A DNA stretch of 64,000 bases from Actinospineispora spinosispora DSM 44797 (GTDB lineage Bacteria; Actinomycetota; Actinomycetes; Mycobacteriales; Pseudonocardiaceae), in the NCBI RefSeq assembly GCF_000429025.1, contig NZ_AUBB01000024.1, positions 62,001 to 126,000 on the forward strand, in the 5' to 3' direction. Numbering within the stretch: position 1 is the stretch's first letter; every line of letters starts with the position of its first letter. Under the pieces are notes generated by a model. The model had not been told where the DNA came from. It did no database searches and worked only from the letters and a program-made list of their open reading frames with translations. This document shows, piece by piece, positions 25,435 to 32,827 of the stretch. The position numbers were made by a program, and so were the translations under genes.

Positions 25435-25866
25435 ATGGGTTTTCCCGATCGCATCGAACGGACCCTCGAGGTCACCCAGCCACCGAAGACCGTGTGGGCG
25501 GCGATCACCACCGCCGAGGGTCTCGGTACCTGGTTCGGCGAGGCGGCGACGATCGACCTGCGCCCCGGCGGCGCGGCTCAGATGAGCTGGACCGGCGGGC
25601 ACGTCGCCAACATGCGGGTGGAACGGGTCGAGGAGCCGTCGGTGTTCGGTTTCACCTGGCAGCTCGAAGGCCTGCCGGACGACGATCCGCGCCGCACCTA
25701 CGTCGAGTTCACCCTGGAACCGGTCGGCGGGGGCACGAGGCTGACGGTCGTCGAGACCGGGTTCGCACAGCTACCCGAGGAGACCTACCGCACCGAGTAC
25801 GACGCGCACACCGAGGGATGGCGCAGCGAGCTCGGTGAGCTGATCGACTTTCTAGATGCCGCCTGA
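25435..25866 (+). CDS. SRPBCC/AHSA1 family protein
   Basis: 143 residues from the ATG at 25435 (GGAGG 9 nt before). The Bet v1-like pattern is clear: IERTLEVTQPPKTVWAAITTAEGLGTWFG, the central AQMSWTGGHVANMRVERVEEP, and a C-terminal helix WRSELGELIDFLD. Such proteins form a hydrophobic cavity and bind small molecules. It overlaps an ArsR-type regulator by 11 bp, a widespread pairing in actinobacteria in which the two genes are co-expressed. Confidence 0.9.
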   Translation: MGFPDRIERTLEVTQPPKTVWAAITTAEGLGTWFGEAATIDLRPGGAAQMSWTGGHVANMRVERVEEPSVFGFTWQLEGLPDDDPRRTYVEFTLEPVGGGTRLTVVETGFAQLPEETYRTEYDAHTEGWRSELGELIDFLDAA

Positions 25867-26194
25867 CACCGACAGCGAAGCCGTCGCCGAACAGGTGTTC
25901 GTGGCACTGGCCGACCCGAGCCGGCGCGGCATCCTCGCCACGCTCGCCTCGGGCGGTCCGGCCACGGCGACCGACCTCGCGGACCGGCTGCCGATCACCC
26001 GGCAGGCGATCGCGAAACACCTGGCGTTGCTGGCCGAGGCGGGCCTGGTGACGGCGGAGCCGGGCGAGCGCAGACGCGTCCGGTACCGGTTGCGTTCCGC
26101 GCCGATGCGGGTGGCGCAGCAGTTCCTCGCCGCGCTGGCGCGCGACTGGGACGGCCCGCTCGACGCGTTGAAGAACCATCTGGATCGTCACTGA
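25856..26194 (+). CDS. ArsR family transcriptional regulator
   Basis: 112 residues. The winged helix-turn-helix is clear (VFVALADPSRRGILATLASGG; RLPITRQAIAKHLALLAEAGLV; RRRVRYRL). No CxC metal site is visible, so it is of the SRPBCC-associated, non-metal type. The start overlaps the end of the SRPBCC gene by 11 bp. Probably binds the inverted repeat at 25397-25420. Confidence 0.92.
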   Translation: MPPDTDSEAVAEQVFVALADPSRRGILATLASGGPATATDLADRLPITRQAIAKHLALLAEAGLVTAEPGERRRVRYRLRSAPMRVAQQFLAALARDWDGPLDALKNHLDRH

Positions 26195-26277
26195 GCGAGC
26201 CGCCGCTCCTGTATCGGGATGCCGTCGCCGCCCAGCCGCGTCACCGCGTGACGGCGGCCGAACCACTGATCCGATGA

Positions 26278-26326
26278 CACGAATGTGGCTTTAGGGACGT
26301 TCAACGTCCCTAAAGCCACATTCGTG
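26278..26326. repeat. 49-bp perfect palindrome, copy 1
   Basis: Arms of 24 nt (begin CACGAATGTGGCTTTAGGGA; 26278-26301 and 26303-26326) around a single C. The same 49 bp occur without change at 57109-57157. Located between the ArsR gene and the convergent isomerase-type gene. In reverse it can be read as the peptide ALGTLNVPKATFV, giving false small ORFs. Confidence 0.93.
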
Positions 26327-26359
26327 CCGCGGCGGGCGGGGTTACGGGGCGGGCGGGGG

Positions 26360-26992
26360 TTACGGGGTGAGGCGCTGCTGGAGCCGGGGGACACCGGTGC
26401 CGGTCAGGCGGGATAGGGCATGGGGGCGGCCGGCCAGCACGGAGGCCAGGTCGGCGGCGGCGCCGGAGACCGTCCACCGGGATGAGCCGGGACGGGTCCA
26501 GCCGATGTCGGTGGCGTGCAGGGTCAGGTCCCGGGCGCGGTGACGAGCCGGGACGAACGGGTTGGGGACGGTGACCTCCGTGGTCAGGACCGAGGCCAGC
26601 ACGTCGGCGGCCACGGTGGACGGCCGGCCGAGCGCGAACACGATGTCCAGCTCGTGCATCACGTGGTCGCCCAGCATGAGCCGGTCGGGGAGCAGCCGCC
26701 CCAGGCCACGACGACGGTCGCGCCCGCGCTCGAAGTCCGCCAACAGCTCACCCGGGGCCCTGCGGGCCGCGAGCTCGGCGGCCAGCGCGGCGTTCGCCAC
26801 GTCGAAGCTGCCCCGGGCGCCCACCATGCGCGCGGAGAACTCGACGATCGGCGCGGAGAGCCCGTGCACGAGGTGGGCGAGGACCTCGTGGTTCGTCCAG
26901 CGGGCGCACAGGCTGGGGGCGGCCCAGTCCGACTCGGTGAGCGTGTGTGCCGTGGTGAGAAAGCGTTCGTCGTTGCCGGCCAACAGCGGCAC
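26360..26992 (-). CDS. Maleylpyruvate isomerase family (mycothiol-dependent, DinB-like) protein
   Basis: 210 residues. The N-terminal four-helix DinB_2/MDMPI domain is indicated by LTESDWAAPSLCARWTNHEVLAHLVHG (metal His) and LMLGDHVMHELDIVFALG (second and third metal His). Members include mycothiol-dependent maleylpyruvate isomerase, but most have unknown reactions. A C-terminal ~60-residue part resembles the SCP2-like tail (DLTLHATDIGW). Two bp upstream of it on the same transcript lies an alpha/beta hydrolase gene. Confidence 0.85.
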   Translation of the reverse strand: MPLLAGNDERFLTTAHTLTESDWAAPSLCARWTNHEVLAHLVHGLSAPIVEFSARMVGARGSFDVANAALAAELAARRAPGELLADFERGRDRRRGLGRLLPDRLMLGDHVMHELDIVFALGRPSTVAADVLASVLTTEVTVPNPFVPARHRARDLTLHATDIGWTRPGSSRWTVSGAAADLASVLAGRPHALSRLTGTGVPRLQQRLTP

Positions 26993-26993
26993 G

Positions 26994-27881
26994 TCACACC
27001 CCCGCCGGGAGTCGGAGCGTCTCGCACAGGAACGTGGTCTGGTCGGCGACGACCTGATCGACCAGGGGCGGGTGGTAGACCTGGAAATGGTCGGACGGAT
27101 AGTGGATCGCGCGCCCCTTCGGCGCCCGCCTCGCGGCGCGTACGGCGATGGCCGGGTCCATCAGGGTCTCGTTGTCGCTGACGCACACCAGGAACGGACA
27201 CTCGACGCGCGGCGCCACCCGGACGGCCCGGTAGTGGAGGAGGTCCACCGCCACGGCGGCGGCGCAGCGGTTGTCCCACGCGCTGCCCTCGGGGATGAGC
27301 GAGTACCAGCCCGCTTTCGCGCCGGGGCTGTTGATCAGCGCGAACTCACCGGGCTCGCCGACCATCGGGACGTATCGAGGGGCGCGTCGCAGCAGGTCCG
27401 AGGTGACCGGTCCTAGAAGTCTGAGCAGTTGGGCCGGACCGAGGCGCAGGGCCGCGTTCAGCCCGTCGATCATCGGACAGTTGACCACCAGGCCGGCGAT
27501 CTCCGGATGCCGCGAGGCGACGACCATGGCGTGGCTGGCGCCGAACGACGTGCCCCACAGCGCTGTCCGGTCGGGGTCGACCGACGGCAGTGACCGGGTG
27601 AAGCGCAGTGCGGCTTCGACGTCGGTGAGCAGGTGGCGGACGCGGATGAGCTGGCGTGGCTCGCCCGGCGAGGCGCCGGTGAAGCGGTAGTCGAACGACA
27701 CCACCGCCATGCCGGCTTCGCTGAACCGTTGCTCGTAGTGGGCCAGAGCCATCTCGTGGGTTGCGCCGAACCCGTGTATCAGCAGTACCGCCGGGTGCGG
27801 GCCGGGAGCCGGCGGCAGCGTGACCCACGCGGTGCACTGCCCGTCGCCGCTGGGGAATGTGGTCTGTTCGGTCCGTGGCAT
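26994..27881 (-). CDS. Alpha/beta hydrolase (S9/dienelactone-like)
   Basis: 295 residues from the ATG at 27881, preferred over one at 27896 because GGAGGG lies 7 nt before it. HGFGATHEMALAHY, the elbow WGTSFGASH (Ser), VSDNETLMDP (acid) and YPSDHFQVYHPP (His) give a plausible triad. The substrate is unknown. It is divergent from a TetR regulator, with a set of TAAG-type palindromes between them, and is followed 1 bp later by the isomerase-type gene, so these three form a regulon. Confidence 0.88.
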   Translation of the reverse strand: MPRTEQTTFPSGDGQCTAWVTLPPAPGPHPAVLLIHGFGATHEMALAHYEQRFSEAGMAVVSFDYRFTGASPGEPRQLIRVRHLLTDVEAALRFTRSLPSVDPDRTALWGTSFGASHAMVVASRHPEIAGLVVNCPMIDGLNAALRLGPAQLLRLLGPVTSDLLRRAPRYVPMVGEPGEFALINSPGAKAGWYSLIPEGSAWDNRCAAAVAVDLLHYRAVRVAPRVECPFLVCVSDNETLMDPAIAVRAARRAPKGRAIHYPSDHFQVYHPPLVDQVVADQTTFLCETLRLPAGV

Positions 27882-27898
27882 GGGTGCGCCCTCCATAA

Positions 27899-27935
27899 AC
27901 TTACGTTGTAAGTGAATGTAAGCTTACGCAGTAAG
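27899..27935. promoter_or_regulatory. Cluster of GTAAG/CTTAC operator palindromes
   Basis: Three overlapping palindromes: ACTTAC-GTT-GTAAGT (27899-27913), GTAAGCTTAC (27918-27927) and CTTAC-GCA-GTAAG (27923-27935). They share the CTTAC half-site with a 3-nt or no spacer. They lie between the hydrolase start (27881) and the TetR start (27960), covering the likely promoters of both. Confidence 0.75.
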
Positions 27936-27959
27936 CTTTGACAAGTGTGGAGGTGTTCC

Positions 27960-28607
27960 GTGCCGCGTCCCGCAGTGCTGAGTCGGGAGAAGATCGCCGA
28001 GGCCGCGCTGAGGGTGATCGACCGCGACGGGCTCGCGGCGCTCACCATGCGTTCGCTGGGCCGGGAGCTAGGGGTCGCGGCGATGTCGCTGTACAACCAC
28101 GTGGCGGACCGTGCCGGGCTGGAGAGCCTGGTCGCCGAGGCCGTCGTCTCGAACATCGAGCTCGGGGACGTCGCCGCCGACGCCGGGGTGGAGGTGCGCC
28201 GGCTGATGGTCGAGCTGCGCGGCTCGCTCAACGCGCACCCCGCCGCGATCCCGCTCATCCTCACCAGGCCGACGGCCAGCGAGGCGGCACTGGCGCCGAT
28301 CGAGGCGCTGCTGGAGGCACTGGCCAGGGCCGGTTTCACCGGGTCGGACCTGCTGGGGGCCTACCGGACGCTGTTCGCGTTCCTCGTCGGCTTCGCCCAG
28401 GCCGACCTGGCCGGCCCGGTGTCCTCGGGGCAGCCGGCGACGCTCGACGAGGTCGCGGCGGGCGTGCTGCGGCTACCCGAGCACGCCTTCCCCCGCCTGC
28501 GCGCCTGCGCGGTGGCGGCGAAGACGTCCACCTCCGACGCGGAGTTCGACTACGGCCTGACGACCGTCCTGCGCGGCCTGGGGATCACCTCGGACGACTT
28601 CGCATAG
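27960..28607 (+). CDS. TetR family transcriptional regulator
   Basis: 215 residues from the GTG at 27960 (GGAGG 6 nt before; a GTG at 27945 is less likely). HTH domain: REKIAEAALRVIDRDGLAALTMRSLGRELGVAAMSLYNHVADRAGL, split over residues ~9-52, followed by a TetR_C-type ligand domain. Divergent from the hydrolase/isomerase pair, with operator-like palindromes in between. Confidence 0.92.
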   Translation: MPRPAVLSREKIAEAALRVIDRDGLAALTMRSLGRELGVAAMSLYNHVADRAGLESLVAEAVVSNIELGDVAADAGVEVRRLMVELRGSLNAHPAAIPLILTRPTASEAALAPIEALLEALARAGFTGSDLLGAYRTLFAFLVGFAQADLAGPVSSGQPATLDEVAAGVLRLPEHAFPRLRACAVAAKTSTSDAEFDYGLTTVLRGLGITSDDFA

Positions 28608-28625
28608 GCAGTGCGCACTATTAGT

Positions 28626-28650
28626 TAGCCAAATGACCTACATTTGGCTA
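28626..28650. promoter_or_regulatory. Perfect operator palindrome before the GntR-type regulator
   Basis: TAGCCAAATG-ACCTA-CATTTGGCTA: perfect 10-nt arms, 5-nt spacer, ending 11 bp before the regulator's ATG (28662). Its place, across the likely promoter or leader of the regulator-transporter operon, suggests autoregulation. FadR/GntR sites are usually shorter, but they have the same dyad form. Confidence 0.78.
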
Positions 28651-28661
28651 CCGTTGCCGGC

Positions 28662-29348
28662 ATGGTGCAGCTGCGTGGGCCGCGTCGGTCAGTGCCGTTG
28701 TCCCGGCAGGTGGCCGAGCAGATCGAAGAGCTCATCACCTCGGGGCGGTGGGCGGTGGGTGAGCGGGTTCCTTCCGAACACGAGCTGGTCGAGCAGCTCG
28801 GGGTCAGCCGCAACACGGTGCGGGAGGCGCTGCGGGCGCTGGTCTACACCGGGCTGCTCGCCGCCCGGCCCGGGGACGGCACCTACGTCCAGGCCTCGAG
28901 CGAGCTGGACGCGGTGCTGGCCCGTCGCTCGCGGCGGTGTGGCGTGGAACAGGTCCGTGAGGTTCGCGCGATGCTGGAGACCGAGGCGGCGCGGCTCGCG
29001 GCGCGGCGTCGCAGCGCGTCCGACTCGGAGCGCCTGCGAGCCCTGCTGAACCGTCTGCACGAGGCGGAGGCCGTCGGTGACCCGGTCGAGATCGCGCTCG
29101 CGGACGGCGAGCTGCACCGGGCCGTCGTGGCCGGCGCGGCGAACCCGCTGCTCACCGATCTTTACGACAGCCTCGGCAGCGCCCGCGCCGAAGCGCTCGT
29201 CTCCGCCGTCGAGCGCCCCGACCAGGCGGGACATCAGCAGCGTCAGCACACGCGGTTGGTCGATGCCATCGCCGAGGGCGACGAGACGAGCGCGGCGGCG
29301 GCAGCCGCGGCGATCGTGGCGGGCGCGGAGCAGGGGGCGGCGAGATGA
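28662..29348 (+). CDS. GntR family (FadR subfamily) transcriptional regulator
   Basis: 228 residues from the ATG at 28662. Winged HTH: LSRQVAEQIEELITSGRWAVGERVPSEHELVEQLGVSRNTVREALRAL (positions ~12-58). The C-terminal FCD-type helical domain has VREVRAMLETEAARLAARR and DGELHRAVVAGAANPLLTDLY; the Asp/His residues of the usual metal or ligand site are present. The stop overlaps the MFS gene start (ATGA), so regulator and transporter are one operon. Confidence 0.92.
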   Translation: MVQLRGPRRSVPLSRQVAEQIEELITSGRWAVGERVPSEHELVEQLGVSRNTVREALRALVYTGLLAARPGDGTYVQASSELDAVLARRSRRCGVEQVREVRAMLETEAARLAARRRSASDSERLRALLNRLHEAEAVGDPVEIALADGELHRAVVAGAANPLLTDLYDSLGSARAEALVSAVERPDQAGHQQRQHTRLVDAIAEGDETSAAAAAAAIVAGAEQGAAR

Positions 29349-30553
29349 GCCGGCCGGCCGAGCGCACCGTGCCCACCCGGGCCCGGCGTCTGGTGCTGGT
29401 CCTCGGGATCGTGCTGATCGCGGTCAACCTGCGTGCGAGCCTGACCGTCGTCGGACCGCTGGTGGCGACGATCAGGGCCGATCAACGCCTGTCGGCCACC
29501 TCGGCCGGACTGCTGACCACGATCCCGCTGCTGATCTTCGCCGCGGTCTCTCCGCTGGCCCCTCGGCTGGTCGGGCGCTGGGGCGAGACGAGGACGCTGT
29601 GCGGCGCGATGGTGGTGCTCGCGGTCGGCACGGTGCTCAGGTCCGTGCCGCTGACCGGGGCGTTGTTCGCCGGGACCGTGCTGCTGGCCGCGCCGATCGC
29701 GGTGGCCAATGTGGTCCTGCCGGGCGTCGTCAAGCGCGAGTTCCCCGAGCACGTCGGGATCCTGACCGGCGTGTACGTGAGCACCATGGGCCTGCTGGCC
29801 GCGCTCGCCTCGGGGGTGGCGGTTCCGCTGGCCGGCGCGACGCCGGCCGGGTGGCGAGGCGCGCTGGCCTGCTGGGTCGTGCTCGGGCTGTTCGCCATCG
29901 CGGTGTGCCTGCATCCGTCGTTCGCCGTCGACCGGGGTTCGGCATCGGGCCCGGTGCCGGGCATGCCCTGGCGCAGCGCGGTCGCCTGGCAGGTCACCGT
30001 CTTCATGGGACTGCAGTCCCTCGGCTTCTACGTCATGATCACCTGGCTGCCCAGCATTCTGGTGACCCACGGCTTCACCGAGGACCGGGCCGGCTGGGTG
30101 CTGTTCCTCTTCCAGCTCGTCGCGCTCGCGGTGAGCCTGACGTTGCCGATCGTCACGAGGCGGCTGAGCGGCCAACGAGTGGTCGCCGCCACCTGTGCGT
30201 CGTGCTGTCTGCTCGGCTACCTGGGACTGGCCGTCGCACCGGGCTTCGCCATCGCCTGGGTGGTCCTCGCGGGCCTCGGCGGTGGCGGCACCCTGGTCCT
30301 CGCGCTGTCGTTCATGGCGCTGCGCTCCACCACCCCGTCCGAGACCGCCGCGCTGTCCGGCATGGCCCAGTCGATCGGCTACCTGCTGGCCGCGATCGGT
30401 CCGGTGCTCCTCGGCGCGCTGCACGACCTGACCCACAGCTGGACCCCGTCGATCTACATCCTGGCCGCGACCGCCGCGCTCCTCACCCTGACGGCACTGG
30501 GCGCGGGTCGCTCCCGAACCGGACCACCCCGCCGCGAGACCGGCTCCGCATGA
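29345..30553 (+). CDS. MFS transporter, CynX/NimT (cyanate permease-like) family
   Basis: 402 residues with about 12 membrane helices. The signature near the N-terminus, VLIAVNLRASLTVVGPLVATIR, with LLTTIPLLIFAAVSPLAPRLV following, is typical of the CynX/NimT family, members of which carry cyanate or 2-nitroimidazole. The real substrate is unknown. ATG overlaps the regulator stop. A GATCACCAC-type palindrome begins within its last codons and could terminate the transcript. Confidence 0.9.
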   Translation: MSRPAERTVPTRARRLVLVLGIVLIAVNLRASLTVVGPLVATIRADQRLSATSAGLLTTIPLLIFAAVSPLAPRLVGRWGETRTLCGAMVVLAVGTVLRSVPLTGALFAGTVLLAAPIAVANVVLPGVVKREFPEHVGILTGVYVSTMGLLAALASGVAVPLAGATPAGWRGALACWVVLGLFAIAVCLHPSFAVDRGSASGPVPGMPWRSAVAWQVTVFMGLQSLGFYVMITWLPSILVTHGFTEDRAGWVLFLFQLVALAVSLTLPIVTRRLSGQRVVAATCASCCLLGYLGLAVAPGFAIAWVVLAGLGGGGTLVLALSFMALRSTTPSETAALSGMAQSIGYLLAAIGPVLLGALHDLTHSWTPSIYILAATAALLTLTALGAGRSRTGPPRRETGSA

Positions 30554-30614
30554 TCACCACCGCCTGACGGCACTTTTCGAGCCCCGTAACAGCCCTGAGG
30601 CGGTGGTGATCATG
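30549..30614. repeat. GATCACCAC-family palindrome, copy 2
   Basis: Arms CATGATCACCACCGCCT (30549-30565) and its exact reverse complement (30598-30614), 32-nt loop. The left arm contains the stop codon of the MFS gene. It has the same outer sequence as the palindromes at 16978 and 33993. Confidence 0.88.
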
Positions 30615-30673
30615 GGAGCCGGACGTACCAGACGGTCGAACTCGGGGTTCTCCGTCACTCGACTTAGCGAGCC

Positions 30674-32053
30674 TTAGTTGCTGACGATCGTGGCGAGCAC
30701 CTCGTTGAACGCCTCGGTCGAGCTCGGGTGGGTGTAGATCGAGTCGCGCAGCTCGGTGGCCGTGACGCCGTGTCGCATGGCCAGCGCGACCGTGTTGACC
30801 AGTTCCTGCGCGTCGATGCTCAGCAGTGCGGCACCGAGGATTCGGTCGGTGTCGGAGTCGATCACGAACTTCATCAGCCCTCGGGTGTCGCCCATGATCC
30901 GCGACCTGGGCATGGCCGCGATCTGCCCGATCGCCTTGCGGGCCACGCGCACCGGGTGTCCCGCCGCCCGCGCGGCCTTCTCGGTCAGCCCGACGGTGGC
31001 CAGCGGCGGAGTCATGAACACCGTCGTCGGCACCGCGACCCGGTCCGCCGTGCTCCGCTTGCCGGCTCCCGCCAGCTGGTCGAGCACGACGCGGCTGTCG
31101 TCCAGCGAGATGTAGGTGAACTGCGGTCCGCCGTTGACGTCACCCAGGGCGAAGATGTGCGGCTGGCTGGTCCGTAGGTACTCGTCCACGACGACCGAGC
31201 CACGCGGTCCGGTGTCCACGCCCGCGGCCTCGAGGTTCAGGCCGTCGGTCGCGGGTGCGCGCCCGGCGGCGACCAGGACCTTGTCGGCGGTGAGTGAGCG
31301 CTGCTCACCGCCGCGCTCGTACGAGATCGTGACGCACTCGCCGGTGTCCTCCAGTGCGGTGACCGCGCTGCCGGTGAGCAGCGTGATGCCGTCCCCGGCG
31401 AGGATCTCGACGGCGGCCTCGGCGACGTCGTCGTCCTCGCGGCCCAGCATCCGCTCGGCGGCCTCGAACACAGTGACCTCGGCGCCGAACCGGCGGTACA
31501 TGGCGGCGAACTCGACGCCGAGGTACCCGCCGCCGAGGATGGCGAGGTGCTTCGGCAGGTCTTCGGTGCTGAGCAGATCGGTGCTGGTCACGGTGTGGGC
31601 GCCGGCGGCGAGGCCGGGAATGTCCGGCACCACCGGCAGTGAACCCGTGTTGATCGCGATGGTGTCCGCCGTGATGGTGAGCCGGTCGTCACCGGCGCGG
31701 ACCTCGACCGTGTGCGGGTCGACGAAAGTGGCCTGCCCGGTGACCACGGTGACCGCGTCGATCGTGTCCAGCATGCGGAAGTTGTTGCCCCGCAGGAGTG
31801 TGGTCAGCGACTGCACCGAACCGATCGCCTGTCGGTACCAGCTCCCCGGCTCGTCCTCGTCGCGGCGCTCGTCGGCCTGGTGCACCAGCGCCTTCGTCGG
31901 TACGCAGCCGATGTTGATGCAGGTCCCGCCGTACATCTGGTCGGACTGTTCGACGAGCACCACTCGCTTGCCGGCCCGCCCCATGGCGGCGGCCAGCGTC
32001 TTGCCGCCCTTGCCGAACCCGATCACCAGCAGCTCTGCGCGCACGGTGTCCAT
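30674..32053 (-). CDS. FAD-dependent pyridine nucleotide-disulfide oxidoreductase (RclA/MerA-like)
   Basis: 459 residues. N-terminal FAD-binding VIGFGKGGKTLAAAMGRAGK, redox-active disulfide GGTCINIGCVPTK (Cys 45 and 50), NADH-binding LAILGGGYLGVEFAAMYRRFG, second FAD contact IFALGDVNGG, and a C-terminal dimerisation domain ending THPSSTEAFNE, where the His-Pro-x-x-x-Glu acts as the active-site base. It lacks the N-terminal heavy-metal domain and C-terminal Cys pair of mercuric reductase, so it is closer to RclA-like enzymes that deal with reactive chlorine or copper. Own promoter region upstream; no partner gene. Confidence 0.9.
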   Translation of the reverse strand: MDTVRAELLVIGFGKGGKTLAAAMGRAGKRVVLVEQSDQMYGGTCINIGCVPTKALVHQADERRDEDEPGSWYRQAIGSVQSLTTLLRGNNFRMLDTIDAVTVVTGQATFVDPHTVEVRAGDDRLTITADTIAINTGSLPVVPDIPGLAAGAHTVTSTDLLSTEDLPKHLAILGGGYLGVEFAAMYRRFGAEVTVFEAAERMLGREDDDVAEAAVEILAGDGITLLTGSAVTALEDTGECVTISYERGGEQRSLTADKVLVAAGRAPATDGLNLEAAGVDTGPRGSVVVDEYLRTSQPHIFALGDVNGGPQFTYISLDDSRVVLDQLAGAGKRSTADRVAVPTTVFMTPPLATVGLTEKAARAAGHPVRVARKAIGQIAAMPRSRIMGDTRGLMKFVIDSDTDRILGAALLSIDAQELVNTVALAMRHGVTATELRDSIYTHPSSTEAFNEVLATIVSN

Positions 32054-32157
32054 GTCCCACTCTCTGGTAGTCCTGAAAAGTTACGATATTCGATCGAGCT
32101 GCCCACCGCTGGGCGAGCTAGTTGCGCGGCTCTCTGGCGTGAGAGTCGCATCCATAT

Positions 32158-32176
32158 TAGTCATGATCGCTGACTA
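32158..32176. promoter_or_regulatory. Dyad TAGTCA-N7-TGACTA
   Basis: Perfect 6-nt arms with a 7-nt spacer, about 105 bp upstream of the disulfide reductase start, in the gap before the MarR gene. It may be a regulator site for the reductase. No protein can be assigned. Confidence 0.4.
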
Positions 32177-32244
32177 CTTCAGAGGGTGTGTTCAGGAACA
32201 GGTTGACAAGAACCGACCGTGCCGATGTGACGGACGGGGCGCTC

Positions 32245-32336
32245 GACTGACTGGCACTGTGCACATCTACGTGCTGCGTCGCACATGTCCGGACATGTGC
32301 GACGCAGCACGAAGGCGTGCACAGTGCCAGTCAGTC
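32245..32336. repeat. 92-bp nested palindrome overlapping the MarR stop
   Basis: Outer arms GACTGACTGGCACTGTGCAC (32245-32264) and its exact reverse complement (32317-32336); inner arms GTGCTGCGTCGCACATGTCC (32271-32290) and its exact reverse complement (32291-32310) with no loop. Only a 6-nt bulge on each side (atctac/gaaggc) is unpaired. It includes the last six bases of the MarR gene. It would make a very stable hairpin in transcripts from either side. Confidence 0.93.
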
Positions 32337-32804
32337 GTCCGAGAGGTCGTGCACGTAGCTGCGCTGGTTCTCGGTGATCTGGAAGAAGAGCTCCTTGAAG
32401 CGCTGGTAATCCTCACGGCCGACCATCTGCGCGTGCCGCCGCTGCATGGCCGCCAGGATCGAGTCGGCGGCGCGCATCTGCGCCAGCCCGCGCTCGGTCG
32501 GGAACACCAGCTTCGCCCGGCCGTCACTCGGGTCCGGCCGGCGCTCGACGTAGCCCAACGCCTCGAGCTCGTCGATGAGCGTCCCGATGACCTGCTTGTA
32601 CTGGTGCGACAGGCGGGACAGCTCGGTCGGCCGCACACCGTGCGCGTCCAGGTAGGCGAGCACAGCGCCGTGCCGGTGTTTCAGGTCGTCGAAACCCAGC
32701 TCGGCCAGCGCCGTGAACAGCTCGCGCTGCACCCCGAACAACAGCCGACCCGACAGCACGCCCAGGTCCGGGTCGGTCGAGTTCCGCTCCGCGCGAGTCA
32801 CCAC
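32331..32804 (-). CDS. MarR family transcriptional regulator
   Basis: 157 residues. LDAHGVRPTELSRLSHQYKQVIGTLIDELEALGYVERRPDPSDGRAKLVFPTERG (about 53-108) is a winged HTH with the MarR wing (DPSDGRAK). It is downstream of the MshC-like gene on the same strand (23-bp gap) and ends inside a large palindrome. Target and ligand unknown. Confidence 0.9.
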   Translation of the reverse strand: MVTRAERNSTDPDLGVLSGRLLFGVQRELFTALAELGFDDLKHRHGAVLAYLDAHGVRPTELSRLSHQYKQVIGTLIDELEALGYVERRPDPSDGRAKLVFPTERGLAQMRAADSILAAMQRRHAQMVGREDYQRFKELFFQITENQRSYVHDLSDD

Positions 32805-32827
32805 CCGCCGTCTCCCCTCACCAGAGC

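Noticed and set aside
26188..26394. 68-codon minus-strand frame
   Set aside because: It reads through the 49-bp palindrome (peptide ALGTLNVPKATFV) and overlaps two real genes; the same peptide arises at 56953-57150 from the second palindrome copy.
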